Shown here piece by piece: positions 1 to 12,300 of a stretch of 64,000 nucleotides of DNA. The stretch is from Coriaria nepalensis (Eukaryota; Streptophyta; Magnoliopsida; Cucurbitales; Coriariaceae): the NCBI GenBank assembly GCA_027186245.1, contig CP114486.1:9500501-9564500 (forward strand). The letters run 5' to 3'. The position numbers and the translations under genes were made by a program. Below the pieces are notes generated by a model. It did no database searches, was not told where the DNA came from, and saw nothing but the letters and a program-made list of their open reading frames with translations. How positions within the stretch are numbered: position 1 is the stretch's first letter; each line of letters starts with the position of its first letter.

Positions 1-1075
1 ATATGCCACACCTCATTTGCCACCTTTCCGAAGCTTAAGTGATTGCTTGTGCATGATTGTGCGGAGATGAAGAAGGTATTCATTCACCACAACATCCTTT
101 GCACATCTCCCTAACTTGAAAGAAATTGAAGTTCAAAGTGTGCAAAGTTGGATGAAATAATTGAAGCACCGTTCAACGAAGAAGATGCAAATAATAAAGA
201 AGATGAAAAGATCACCACTAATGGATTCTCTCTCTGCTTGCGGTTGGTGAAATTGCCAGAATTGAAGAGCATTTAAGGAGCATTTAAGGTAGTATTAGAG
301 CCTTGAGGTAGTATTAATGGTTTGCTTTCTTCTTGTTTGTACGACTTGGTGATATTTAGGAAAACATTGCTTTTATTTGAAAGTATTATGTTGAGAGTAT
401 TAGAATTATACTTGGTTTGATAATCTGAGTTGAGGGTTGACTTTTGGATTTCTTGCTTTTATGTCGTTAACTCTCATACCATAAGTTAGATCTCATTGAA
501 ACCAAGTTGTAACAATTGGAATCACTCAAATTAAATCATCCTATCTCAAGTTATGCTTCATCCTATCTCAAGTTATGCTTAATTCTATCTCAAATGTTTT
601 TGTTCTTATGGTTTTCTTGCAGAATAAGTCATAAGCCAAAATTGAATCTTATAAGCAATCTTATCATTCTAACAAGTTTGTTTAATGCCTCTGCTTATAT
701 GGAAGCTGGTTTCAAGTCATGGAAATGCTTGGAACTCTTTTTAGATAGAAATGCCCTTTGACAACAAAAGTTGTTATAGACAGTACACCTTCTGGTATAA
801 GGCTTACTTCAAGGTTGCTTTAGTTCATGCTTTTATCTAAGCTTTAATTAGCCATAATAATGGATGTTGTTTAGTACTTTCAGCTTGCTTGTTTTAGGTT
901 TAAGTACGGTTGTAAGTGTACTTGTAATCATTTCATTTTTCTTCCTTATATGTTGATGTAATTCTAAAATGAAATGCATTCTATTTTTTTACATAAAAAA
1001 CATTGTTCTCTGTTTAATTATTATTTCATTCAATTAATCTTATTCTCACTTGCAACAAACCAAAGAAATCAAACA
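1..1075 (+). repeat. Partial LTR (5' LTR end) of a decayed Copia element
   Basis: The stretch has no convincing coding frame and ends in AAACA at 1075, directly before a tRNA-Met-type primer-binding site (1076-1087) and a Copia gag-like region. That order is what a plant Copia 5' LTR shows. The 3' part (about 900-1070) is T-rich and fits an R/U5 region. The left boundary lies outside the window or is lost, and no second copy of this LTR was recognised downstream, so the call rests on position. An 81-codon open frame at 516-761 falls inside and resembles no family. Confidence 0.45.
537..596. repeat. 22-bp tandem repeat, about 2.7 copies
   Basis: Two perfect 22-bp copies (537-558 and 559-580, starting CATCCTATCTCAAG) are followed by a diverged partial copy at 581-596. 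They lie inside the LTR-like region, where short tandem duplications are common in U3. No binding-site function can be assigned. Confidence 0.75.
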
Positions 1076-1087
1076 TGATATCAAAGC
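1076..1087 (+). other. Primer-binding site of the Copia element
   Basis: TGATATCAAAGC differs at two positions from TGGTATCAGAGC, the primer-binding site complementary to the 3' end of plant initiator tRNA-Met. It follows the LTR end immediately and precedes the gag relic, which fixes the element as + strand. Confidence 0.6.
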
Positions 1088-1179
1088 CTACCTTTTAAAG
1101 GCTTGTTTAACTTCCTTCTCCAACTTCGTCACCTAAAACAAAACCTCATTCAATCTACTAGAAAACCAAAATCTATAAC

Positions 1180-3450
1180 ATGTCTAATCCAAACCAAATG
1201 AGCTTACCATCCCCTCTTATTTTCAATAGGAAAGGGTATAACATCTAGAGTGAAAAAATGCAAAATTATCTTGTTGTATTCGATCTAGGGGAAGTAGTAG
1301 AACAAGGTTATGATCCACTAGCTAAAGATGCAAATCTCATTATGAATCAACTCAAGCTAGACAAAGAGAAAAGCAAAAACATTATAGGGCAATTGTTAGG
1401 GATGAGGGAGATGCCTCACTTGCTTTAAAGTCATGTGGGAGTTTGTTGGGCATGGTGCCCTGAAAGCATGTGATGAATATTGTTTTTGTGAAAATAATAA
1501 AAGTGATATTTTTCTATATTATTGTAATGAATGTATTATTAGCGAATAATATATATAAATATCATAAAATTTCAAATTCATTTATGTGACTATAATTTCA
1601 ATAGAATTAATATTATAGATAATGAATTAAATTGTCCACAACATATTAAAGTATATGATTTTTAATTGATGGTTGTTAGTACGGTCCGCTAGCATTGTGA
1701 ATACAATGAATCTAGATCTGAATCACTGATGTAGAGAGACATCTTAGTGAAAATACTTTATATAATTGGATTATATAAGAAAAGACTCAATATGAATTAA
1801 TTTTTTATTAAAATATCGTTTACCATAATGAATTTTATTCATATCAATGGATGATCATATGCAAATCAATTTGAATCTTGAGTGGTCATGAACTCTTGTT
1901 TATATCAACTGGATCATTTGATTCACTCGTCCGCAGCATATTTATGTTTATTCATTTGACTGATAACATATTCATGCATTAGTCGATTACATGCCATACA
2001 TCAATACCCACACAGTTTTATTTTAAATCATGCATCTCATGAGTAGAAACATGAATTAATTAGGATTGTCCTAGTTGTTTATGTGATTTATTTAGTGAAA
2101 TTAATTACATAAATGGATTTAATTTTAAAGAGTTAAACTTAGTGATCACACTTTATAAAGTCAAATATTTACATTAGGATTTTAATAACCAATTTTGTTA
2201 AAAAGAGTTTTAATAAACTTTTATGAATATACTAAGTCAATTAGTTATAAATTAGGTTCACCTAATAAGACTATGATCATACTAAGATATAGATTAAAAG
2301 GGTTTAATTGAACCTAGGTTCAATAGGATTGGTATTTACAATTAATAGGATTATATTCATTTGTTAACTAGTAATTAATTTAGAATTAATTAATTATTTT
2401 TACATTGAAAACATAGGATGTTTTATGAAAACACACATTTTAAAATAGTGAGTGGAAGAAGATTGATATGACAATATAATATATGGTCTCCATTATTAGT
2501 ACAATACTGTAAGATATGGAAAGGGCCTCGAGACGGCTTTGTTTTCGTCCCCCTAAGGAAGGTTTCAGACCATATCAATACGAAGGCTGGCTTCTTAAGA
2601 TGATAGGAAAAAGTGATGTATTTCAAACTTGACCGATTCTAAGGCGACAACTTTCGAGTTAAGTCATGGATTCCAAAATATCGGGTTACACTCACAAAAA
2701 CATAATTAAGCTTTAGGTAGTTAAAAAGGCATGGCATAAGAGGATGTATGGACATGGCATAAGAGATTTAGTCACTTTGACCTCAAATAAATTCAGAAGC
2801 TGAATTTAAAAAGGCTTGCTGAAGACATGCCTTAGATTCAACTTCAATCTAAACTCTGTGAAGGATGTGAGCTAAGGAAAATGAAAGAGAAGCCATTTCC
2901 CAATAATCAAACTATAAGGGTTGAAGAAAAGCTTGAATTAATCCATTCTGATGTCTGTATATCTCTCAAGGTATCATCTCTAAATGGAAGCAAATACTTC
3001 CTAATTTTCATTGATGATATGTCAAGATATTGCTGGATTTATTTTCTCAAAAAAAAGTCAAAAGTATTTTCTATATTCAAAAAGTTCAAGAATCTTGTTG
3101 AAACAGAAAGTGAGAAGAAGATTAAGGTTTTGAGATCTGACAATAGGGGTGGATATACCTCCCTTGTTTTCAAAATTCTATGTGAAACTCATGGTCTAAA
3201 GCCTTAGCTTACATTTCCTTACAATCCTCAGCAAAATGAAGTTTATGAGAGAAAAAATATAATTATTATGGAGATGACAATAAGCATGTTGTTTGGAAAA
3301 CAAATATTAAAGAAATTTTGAGCAGAAGCTGCCAACATAACAATTTACATCCTAAGCAAACTACTAACTAAATCAGTGAAGGATATGACTTCTTATGAAA
3401 CTTGGAACAAGACCAAACCCTATGTCTCTCATCTGAGAGTATTTCGATAA
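1180..3450 (+). pseudogene. Decayed Copia (Ty1) gag-pol, interrupted
   Basis: Two blocks can be read. The first (about 1180-1440) encodes a gag N-terminus of the plant DUF4219/UBN2 type: it opens with a Met-Ser-Asn-Pro start and has an in-frame stop where the conserved Trp of the 'YxxW' motif should be. The second (about 2700-3450) holds a GAG-pre-integrase histidine/cysteine motif (WHKRF..H then CEGCE) and an integrase core at 2881-3207 with FIDDMSRY and LRSDN, the first two catalytic Asp positions. A stop follows LKP, then PYNPQQNE and ERKN (the third catalytic residue region) up to SYETW at about 3420. Protease, reverse transcriptase and RNase H are missing. A nested LTR-like block separates the halves. 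The element cannot move by itself. Confidence 0.8.
1444..2655. mobile_element. Candidate solo LTR nested in the Copia relic
   Basis: A 1.2-kb non-coding block interrupts the gag-pol relic. It begins TGTTGGGCATGG, a usual plant LTR opening, and is flanked by the same five bases, GAGTT, at 1439-1443 and 2656-2660, consistent with a target-site duplication. The inner right end reads ACTTTC rather than the canonical CA, so the right boundary is uncertain. No coding motif is visible inside; the 67-codon minus-strand frame at 2423-2626 is not family-like. Recombination between two LTRs would leave this kind of remnant. Confidence 0.4.
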
Positions 3451-3644
3451 ATCTCCTTCTAGAGAATAGTTAAAGCCCTCTGTCATCTCCTCTTTTTTCC
3501 GCATTGCTTTAACGTACTCGTAAGATTACGCAGGGTTGGAGGCGTTCCCACGTTACAAAACAAGTTTCAATTTCATCCTTGGCACATAATTAAGACATTA
3601 TCAAGCCATTACAAAAAAAAAGGATATATTTTAATAAGAATCTA
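3451..3644. other. Short spacer, nothing recognised
   Basis: No coding or RNA signal is seen. The Copia similarity fades near 3450, and the F-box pseudogene ends at 3645. Confidence 0.5.
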
Positions 3645-4741
3645 CTATTTTATCGAATCACCACGGATTGGGAAATAGTGTCTTGGTCCTGTTTTCAAAC
3701 CATATTCATCAACAAAGTAAAATGCATCTCCTTTCAATTCTGGAAAATCCTTTTGAGAAATCGAAACCGAGCTGTTTCTCCCTAGACATACTAAATCATC
3801 TTTTAAAGATTCAATTTGTACCCATCTATTCATTTCTAGATCAAATTTATGCTTCTGATGTCTCGGAGGCTCGGTTAGACTCCAAATAATCATCCTCTCT
3901 ATGATGTAGGTCACCCTCTGCTTCCAGCAAGTAATATGCTAGATGATATCCTATCCCCACTGGATAACTATTCCATCTCTCATTCAAAGTAAACTTAAAA
4001 TCCAAGCGCTTAAGAGGTGCGGAATGATATTGAAAATCCCACACTTCAAGTGAGCCGCTAAATGACTTGCGATACTCCCGCTTAGAAACCAAGGCATAAA
4101 GATAGTTGCGCACCACTACAAAGTCCCAATAACTTAAGTCCTTTCTTCTACTTAACTTTCTCCATTCCAACTTGTCATATAATGATAGCGTAGTGAGGCT
4201 TCAATATACTATCACCAACTTGCACTTCTTACCCTCTTTAGATGGATCCGATAGCAAAATGGCTTTCCAGAAGAAAGTTCTTAGGTTTTTCTTGATATAC
4301 TTGGGACCTTTTTTCGAAAGAGGTTGGAATGCTGGAGGTTCAATTTGAGCATCTGAAAACGGATTGAGAAGATGAAATTTCGCGTTCTTGTCTATAATTA
4401 ACCACCCATATGAAGATCCAACACAGAAACTATCATGCAGCCTGGAATGAGTTCTTTTTTAACTTCTTTTCCTGGAACCCTATAGCATTGGAATCATAAC
4501 AAGTTTGATCTTGGCAATCACTAGGAAGCCTGCCTTGAACACCAGTAGCAAGCTTGATTAGCCGTGAAATTGGAAAAACCGAGCAATTGTGAAGAGATGG
4601 TGTGGATGTAAATTCTCGTGCGACGGAATACCATTTCAAACAAACATAATGGAAGCGGATGACGTCTATGAATTGAAGTTTTTTCATAATTGAGTGTAGG
4701 ATGTCTTGATGAAGGTCCGACCACTTAGTCTCAATCGCCAT
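3645..4741 (-). pseudogene. Broken F-box/DUF295 (KIB-type) gene
   Basis: Intact members recruit substrates to SCF ubiquitin ligases through an N-terminal F-box and carry a C-terminal DUF295 (KIB1) beta-propeller-like domain. Reading down from the ATG at 4741, residues about 8-45 form an F-box (WSDLHQDILHSIMKKL, then a V.LKWY.VA motif). The frame ends after residue 102 at about 4433. One frame over, DUF295 resumes with CVGSSYGWLI, continues to LVIVY, meets a TGA near 4201, and goes on through KLEWRKLS, the next acidic block and a Tyr-Leu repeat. A second frameshift lies between about 3850 and 3910, after which FDLEMNRWVQIESL and the typical C-terminal RHYFPI follow to the stop at 3645. The disruptions are therefore two frameshifts and one stop in a single-exon gene of about 360 codons. 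Sequencing error is possible but would have to hit three times. Confidence 0.8.
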
Positions 4742-5466
4742 TGTTTCAAGGAGCTAACTTTTGCTTGTTTACGTAGTAGGTAGGAGTCTATAATTATAGA
4801 GAGAGAGATAGAGAGTCGATTACGAAACCTAACGTTTTATAGGAAACTGCGATTGGGTTTATAAAAGGAAACGAAGTTGGGATTAAATTTAGGAGATTAT
4901 AATCAAAATCAATTTACAACAGTTTATGATGTGGTATGTATAAAAGGCCTTTATAATTAGGAAATTATAATTAAAATCAATTTTCATCAGCATGGTATTA
5001 TATTTGATGATCACAAAGGCAAATTAAAAAAAAAAAAACTGAGAACGGGCAGTCAGATCTGAAATCCGAGCAATCGAGTCTGGGGAATTGGTCAGGTCGG
5101 ACAGAAATGCTTAACCCTATTCGCTAATACAGCGGCATAGCACGGATTTTTTCAGACAGAATATCTCAAACGAATGAATCCCTATAATTGCTATCAAGCT
5201 GGTGAGTGGTGAAATAAATCAATAACTCATCGTTGTACGAAATACGCTGTCTAACTTATATATCCAATTTGGCTTCGTTCCAAAGATCAAAAGCCGACAC
5301 AACTCACAAGATCCGTTTTGGTTTAATGCATGCGACAAAATTATAACATAACAAGATACAAAGAAGGCAACAAGGAGGCACTTGAATCTTATTGTAAATA
5401 ACTCAACTGGAGAGTACCATTTTTTTTACAGGAGGGGGGCAACACTAGAGTAAATAATGTACCTTT
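4742..5466. other. Intergenic spacer
   Basis: Upstream flank of the F-box pseudogene and downstream flank of the dehydrogenase gene, which both read leftward. It holds a short GA-rich run (4800-4818) and a poly-A run near 5030. No gene is seen. Confidence 0.5.
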
Positions 5467-5851
5467 TTACATGATCTCAACCACAGCTCGACTAAGGATC
5501 TTGCCTTCATTAAGATCCTGGAATGCTTTCTCTGCCTCCTCAAATTTGTATTTTCTCGTAACAGCATTTGTGAGATTGAAGATGCCTGTTTCTGCTAATC
5601 TAACGAGCTTTGGGAGATCTTGCCTAGCTCTCCCTCCATAGGACCCAATAACTTGTATCTGGATCATGAAATATTTGAAGACGAAAAAGAGAGTTTGATA
5701 AAAATAATACTCTACAAAAGTGCACTGAAAAACAACAGTAGAAGTGGTATAATTATAGCCAACTAATATGCTATGTGCTGACTGATTGCCAAGGTTTATT
5801 GGATAAAAGATAGGAAGACTATTTTATTTGATTAAGAACTTATAGAGGGGA

Positions 5852-5884
<33 letters not shown>

Positions 5885-8800
5885 TAAACCATCAGTCAAA
5901 GGCTTTCTTTGGAGAAGTATATGATTTTGACATGGTTCCAAGAGAGGAATCCTTGTGACGAGAAGAGGAAACCTCCACATGACCAGAATAGAATCCAGAT
6001 GGTGATGAATTGAGGTTCAATGAGCGCATAAGCTTTGCATCTTTCCTAAATTTCGAACCTCCTAACTTGTATATCACAGCTCATCCAACTCCCCCAACAG
6101 AACGGTAAATCAAGCCATTTCTCGCCTCAACCACATTACTTTTTCAGGCAATTCTCTGAGCAAATCAGTCTTTCCCCTTATAAATTCAATTCCCTTTTTC
6201 TTTTCCAGATATAAAAGTTTTTTTTTTAATCATTTGGCCAGAAGATAAAAGTTGTCAGATGATTGCCTGTTCTCCCAAAATAAGTGTTGGATGATTCCCT
6301 TTCTACCGGCAAGGTGAGAAAGAAATCTCATTCCTAAACCACTTAATTTTCTTATTCTTTCTATTTCTCTATCAAACCCTAGATATTAGCTAATCAAATG
6401 CAGTATTAAAAAGATCAGAATTCCTAAGCAGGCAAGACCACACCTTTCTACGAACAAGTCGGTTGATATCTATCTCCCCCACCGAACCAGCTTGCGTAAG
6501 TCCGATCATTACAGCTTTTCCTCCATCCTTTACACTTTGTGTACACTGCTCAAATGTCTGTGGTTTTCCCAAGGCTTCCACGGCAATGTCCACACCAAAC
6601 CCACCCGTTATTTCCTGTCCAAAACAAGTGAGCATCTAAATAAAAATTGGAATGATTAAGCTGATTTATTTCTAAGGGATGCCTATAACGTTTTCATTTG
6701 GTTGGGGATAAAAGCATGCCTAAAAATCAGATGTGTGGCATTATGGAAACTCAATACTTTTTCTCTTGACACATAGAAAAGACAAGAATTATGTAATCTT
6801 AGTATCAAGTGTGACAAAGAGCAGTGTAAAGCATGTTTTTTGCATTTGTCGAAAGCCAATTGTATGACTGGGTGTACGACTCGATATGATTTTACTTATC
6901 TCGGAATTGATGCCAAAATAAGAATTGACCGGTGACATGGTGCTTCCATACCACACTAGAAACACTGAAGGAAAAAATAGTTACTTTTATTTTTTCGATA
7001 GCATCTTGTTTACATGCATTAATGGTGTGGGTAGCACCAAGCGTCTTTGCTTTCTGCAATTTATCATCCTGAACATCAACAGCAATGATATCAGAGGCAC
7101 CAAATGCTCTCGCAATCTGCAAACAACTGGAGTACAATGATGTTATAAAAAGTCCCATTCAATTGGCATGTGGAAATTGCTAGATGCAACCCTGCATTTT
7201 AACATCATTACTAAATTCACTCATACAGCCAATGTAACAAGATCTATATTTTTGGTTTCCTTGGTTGCTCTAACAATGAGTACTGTAATTTGTTTCAAAC
7301 TTTTAAAGGATTTGATGCACTCAGTAAATTGTACAACGATTGTTAGTATATTTTCACTAACCTTTAAGAGTCGGATGTAAACCACTCTCATAAATTAATA
7401 GCATGGACTACATAGTGCCAAATAATCTATACATAGTAGAAAGAGGAATTTGATAAGGAGAACAGTTTACTCTTTTTTACCTTGAACCAACACCTCCAAC
7501 TCCAATCACAGCAATGGAATCCCCTGGGCGCACTTGTGCTGCATGGGCCATAGCACCATAAGCAGTAAAAACTGCGCATCCTAAAATTGCAGATTCTGTG
7601 TATGGCAATGACGTTGGCAAAACTGCCAATGCATTAGCTGGGACAACACAGTACTCAGCAAGCCCTCCCATGCTGTACATGTATACTGGCTTTCCTACAC
7701 AACAGAGCATTTCTTTTTTATAACCCAACACTAAAATTTGGAGTTCAAGATCATTGTCAAGATTTTTTCCTAAAAGATAACAAAAATTACAACAAAAAGA
7801 AAGGATCAATGAAAAGGGAAGAGCTGTTATATGTTAAACCCCAGCCACTCTTAGAAATATAAGAACAGCTCAACAGGGGGTTATTAAAATCAAATCCGTG
7901 CCATGACTAGTAAATGAAATTAGGGTGAGACATGGGCAAGACAATCTACATACCAGAGAGAAAGAAAAACAGAAATAGATCTAGGAAGCATCTTAATGAC
8001 AACTTGTATTCCTCATAATCAGTTTTACTCAGTTTATGACATAAAAATTGGATAATTCAAACAAAAGAGATGCATAAGAAAATAAGAGTTATCAGTCCTG
8101 AAAGTGAGATCATACAATAAACCTCTATAATGGTAGAAAATATCTCGAGAAAATAAAAGGAGAACAACATTGTCTTGTCTGCTTCGCAGGCATCAGAAAT
8201 TTGCAGTTGAATAATAGCTAGCAGTAGAAACATATTTACCACTTTTACGGAGGAACAACCGAGTTTCACCATCATAAAGAGTTCCTTTGGCCCGGTTATA
8301 AGCAAAGAAATCCTCACATAAATCATCATGGCCCTATTTTAAAATCAGTTACTAAAAGATCAAAACTGATGCAGCACACGTTTCTTCCATGCAGCATTAT
8401 CTCAAAAACTCAAGAGGAGCAATCATAACATAAGAATATACCTTTGAACAATAGGAACAGTTACCACAAGGCATGATGAAAGCTCCTACGACACGGGACC
8501 CAATTGGAAGCCTGAGAAATAGAGGCAATTTAGATAGTAAAACATAATCCCTCCCTCCCCCACCTTGATCATGAAAATATTTTTCTATTTTAAAAAAGAA
8601 AAAAAAGGTTAAAGTAACTTAAAATAGATGAAAAGGAATTGAAATCATCTCAGACCTTTCTACAGTTTTGGCATCTGTAAGTGGCCCATGTTCAACAACT
8701 TCACCAGTTATCTCATGCCCAATAGCACAAGGGCTAGGAAATGGAAGTTCTCCTTTAATAACATGAAGATCAGAATGGCAAACTCCACAGGCTGCAATTT

Positions 8801-9217
8801 GCATTTCATAGATGTTAAATCAATTTCAGAAACGCTAACAATTGACGAACAGCCTTCACTACATTGACATACAATCTTCAACAAAAAAAAAAAAAAAAAA
8901 GAGAGAGAAGAAGAAACAGAACCCTTGGTCCTGACGAGAACTTCTCCGGATTTGGGACGGGGCATGTGAAACTCTTCGATGGTGAGGGGCTTATTAGGCT
9001 CCCAAAACACAGCTCCGCGCATGTAGGAAGGGAGAGCACCGCCGGAGCTCGCTGCATCGGAATGGAACGAGGCTGAAGGAGGAGAACTCAGATTGTTATT
9101 GTCGTTACTAAGGCCAGTATGACTCAACAAAGATGATGATGATAGGAGGATCGACAATGGACATTTTGAGAGGAGATTTCTGGTCATAGCTCTGCGAATT
9201 AGGGGAGCAGCTGCCAT
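5467..9217 (-). CDS. Zinc-binding alcohol dehydrogenase-like protein, 8 exons
   Basis: A medium-chain dehydrogenase/reductase that should oxidise or reduce an alcohol/aldehyde with NAD(P). Exons: 9217-8923, 8791-8656, 8511-8442, 8333-8240, 7694-7481, 7126-6985, 6614-6444 and 5658-5467. All junctions are GT-AG, phases agree, and the product is 437 aa. Residues 1-60 are Arg/Ser-rich and look like an organelle, probably mitochondrial, presequence. The GroES-like domain has the catalytic zinc site (ACGVCHSD at 99-106; GHE at 123-125) and the structural zinc cysteines C159, C162, C165 and C173. The Rossmann glycine motif GVGGVG is near 264-269. It resembles Arabidopsis At5g63620, recalled as HER2 (hexenal response), in sequence and length; that link is from memory. 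In exon 6 the acceptor at 7127/7128 keeps the frame, whereas the nearby AG at 7117 would not. The stop is TAA at 5467-5469. The substrate is not shown by the sequence. Confidence 0.92.
5848..5880. repeat. (AT)n microsatellite in the last dehydrogenase intron
   Basis: About 15 uninterrupted AT units lie in intron 7 of the dehydrogenase gene. The tract is likely to vary in length between individuals. A 61-codon open frame next to it (5892-6077) is intronic and not supported as a gene. Confidence 0.85.
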
Positions 9218-9358
9218 TTCCGGTATATTTCTTCTTCGTCCTTTCTTCGACGAGATGATCTTTGAAGAAGAATGGGCATTAAATAATACAACTAGACGAC
9301 TCCAAGGAAGCGCACCAAAAAAAAAAGAGTATACAATTAGGATGTATATCCAAATCCA

Positions 9359-9395
9359 CATTTTGGTGGGCCCGTGACTGCATTTTGGTGGGCCC
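9359..9395 (-). promoter_or_regulatory. Tandem TCP-type/site II sites upstream of the dehydrogenase
   Basis: CATTTTGGTGGGCCC occurs twice (9359-9373 and 9381-9395), about 140-180 bp upstream of the start codon. Each copy contains GTGGGCCC, which fits the class I TCP consensus GTGGGNCC, and TGGGCC, the plant site II element often found near genes for mitochondrial and housekeeping proteins. The spacing of 22 bp centre to centre is about two helical turns. Binding is inferred from the motif only. Confidence 0.5.
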
Positions 9396-9399
9396 TTAC

Positions 9400-12300
9400 T
9401 AGAGCAATTACACAGTACGGTGAGAGAAAAAAAAAAAAGAAAAAGTATCGATGGAGTCTATAATTTTCGATCGGTTTGATAAATTTTTATTTTGATGAGT
9501 CTATCGATTGAAAAATTTTCAGTTAAATTAATTATAAGTGTTTCAGTCGATTTTAAATATACGGATTGAATTTTTTTTTTTTTTTAATCATAACTTCAAA
9601 TTATTCATAATTCTTAATTTTTGTCTTAATATTTATTATATTTATATAAATTTGAGAACTTTTATTTAAATAAAATAATTTATAATAAGTGAATTATTTT
9701 TCTACATTTAATATAAAAAAAATTTTGATCTATTTTATGCATATTTTGATGATATTAATTTTATAGATTATGAATATATGATATATTTTAATATTATTTT
9801 AATTATAATATTAAGGTAAATAATATTTTTATTTGTTATAATACTGAATTTTAAAAAAAAATAATATTAAATGAAGGTAACTTTATAAAATAATAATATA
9901 TTATATATATCATAATATTAATATATGCTCATTAATTATATACATCATAATATAATTGAGTAGAAATGAAAAATAAATTGATATGAAAAACCAAAAATCG
10001 ATTGGTTTAGATCGGAACTGACCGGTCTAATTACGGTTCGGTTTCGATCAATTCTTATGACTAAATTGGTGAAAATATGAGTCAGTTGTGGTTTTGATTT
10101 TGGTTCAGTTTTACCGAAAATTGTATTTTGCTCAACCTTACAACACATAGTTATTTTTGGATCGTGTTTTTCTTTTTCTTTTTTCTTAGTTAAAATATAA
10201 TTTAATATCAAAATAAAAATAAATGTGTGATTCATATTTTTAAAATTTTAAATGTAACAACCTACGTTGTTCGAACAATTACTTTACTAAACTTTTCCTC
10301 TTAAAATAATAATTTTTTTCCCACTACGGACTTAGTTTCAAAAAAGCTTTTAAAAACTTTCTTTATTAAATAGATTTCTTGATTAGTAACGAAATCTATC
10401 ATACATTAAAAAAAAAGGTTTGCTATAATACTACTACTAAACGTACAAGTGTCTCCTATGAGATTTCAAAATATTTACACAAAATTTCGCAAAACATTGG
10501 TAGGGTTTTATGATGCACCAAAATATCTATAACTACTTATTTACAACTCTAAAGCATAAGTTATAGCATAACTAAGTCTTGGTACCACTACCTCCTCCTC
10601 GTACATCAAACCCACTCGACAAGTTTGACATGGTAACTAGATTAGTTTATTACCCTTAGTACCTACAATATGGAAAGTAAGACATGAGTTTTCGCTTAAT
10701 AAGTACAAACATAAATCACAAAATAGTTATAAATGCATATGATGTATGAAACATGTAATATATAATAATCTTAAAACCCATAGTCTTCGTAAAAGTTATT
10801 ACATACTTTTATCTTACTCTTTCTTACACTTTCTTATTTTTTTCCTTTTATTGGGTCATGTGTACGTACTAGTTGAGCGCTTGACCAATAAAAAGACGGG
10901 GGAGCAACCTGATCTGAACTTGCCTATGATCTTTGCAAGCCTTGGCATGTATTATCATAACTTTAAATAATCTTTTCTGCATTAAGCCTCGGCCTTTCCT
11001 TCGAGAGATTGGTACGATACTAAACTATTCTATCTCATTTCTTTCTATCTTCATATACCTCTTAATTTCTTAACATGAAATATGAGGTAAACTTTGCATG
11101 ATACTCATGAGTGCATATGTTGTTCAAGAGTTTTCTATAAGCAGCAACAATAAGAATTATAACATTCATAATAGTCAATCATTTCATGAATATAAATCAA
11201 TTAATAACGTGAACAAACATGCAGTCATTAGAAACAACTCATCAAGTTTCAAAAATTATTTTCATTTGTAGGTAAGGTTTATACTTACCTGACGTATGTA
11301 CTATTTTGTAAGAATTTCTTGAAATCCAACAGTTCTGGGATCAGCTACTAACCTAACTAAGCATGTATTGAACACATAATTTATCCAGTGTTTGGGCTAG
11401 GATATATTTTATTTTAGGCTAATTCTACTAGATTAAATGTTTATAGATTTGGCCTAGTAAATATACATTATATTATATTTTAAGTTGAGAAGAGTGTTAT
11501 ACAAAATCTCTTAAATATCAAATTTTGTAGTTAACTAAGTAGAATTTATCTTGACTATATGTAGCCAAAAATTTATAGGAGTTTACATTAAAATATGATT
11601 TATACTAAGAAGACTCAATATATAAATTAAATACTCAATTTTTTTATCATTTTATTATTTTATATCAAATTTTGATCTCTACATTTTTTACCAGTACATT
11701 CCTAACTCTTTCACCACCGTTAGAAATAATCTAAAATTATAAATTTAACCAATTAAAATTTTAATATTTGATTTTTAAACTATTAAATTTTATTTTCACA
11801 TTTTTGATATTACTTTATTATTTTTTATTTTTCAAACCCAACACAATCTCTTCCACCAGCTTCCTCTGTCGTTGCTGCTGTCATTCTCCACCACTAAGAT
11901 AAAAGAACTTATTTTCCGTCCTTCACCACCACCACCACCCTTTTCCACCAACGGTGGAGGGTGGCGACAACGGCGGAGGGTAAAAAATTAAAATTAAAAT
12001 TTTCGTTAGTTAAATTTAAAACTTTAGATTATTTTCAATGACGGTAATCGATGACGAAGGGTTCAGTGAAGGTAGTAGTAAATGGATGTGAAGATAAAAG
12101 AGTGATTTAGAATAATTAAGTGGGTTAATAAGTGTGAAAATAAAATTATGTGATTAAAAATAGAAAGAAATACTTAATTTATGATCAAATTTAAAGAAAA
12201 TAATGAAATTGGGTTTAATTAATAGTTTTAAATTTCTTTTTTAGTATAAATCCTACTTTCAAAAGTTTCTTAATATATATTATACTTTTATTTTTGTTTT

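Noticed and set aside
8708..9361. 217-codon minus-strand frame over the dehydrogenase start
   Set aside because: It reads through the exon 1 donor at 8922 into a poly-T intron and also begins upstream of the real start. The spliced model explains the conserved part.
9945..10235. 96-codon minus-strand frame with Arg-Asn-Arg-Thr/Pro-Val phrases
   Set aside because: It reads like a common plant intergenic repeat translated by chance. It has no domain and lies in A+T-rich, low-complexity DNA.
10746..10970. 74-codon frame with a hydrophobic segment
   Set aside because: It has no upstream or downstream exons, no family match, and A+T-rich codon use like the non-coding surroundings.
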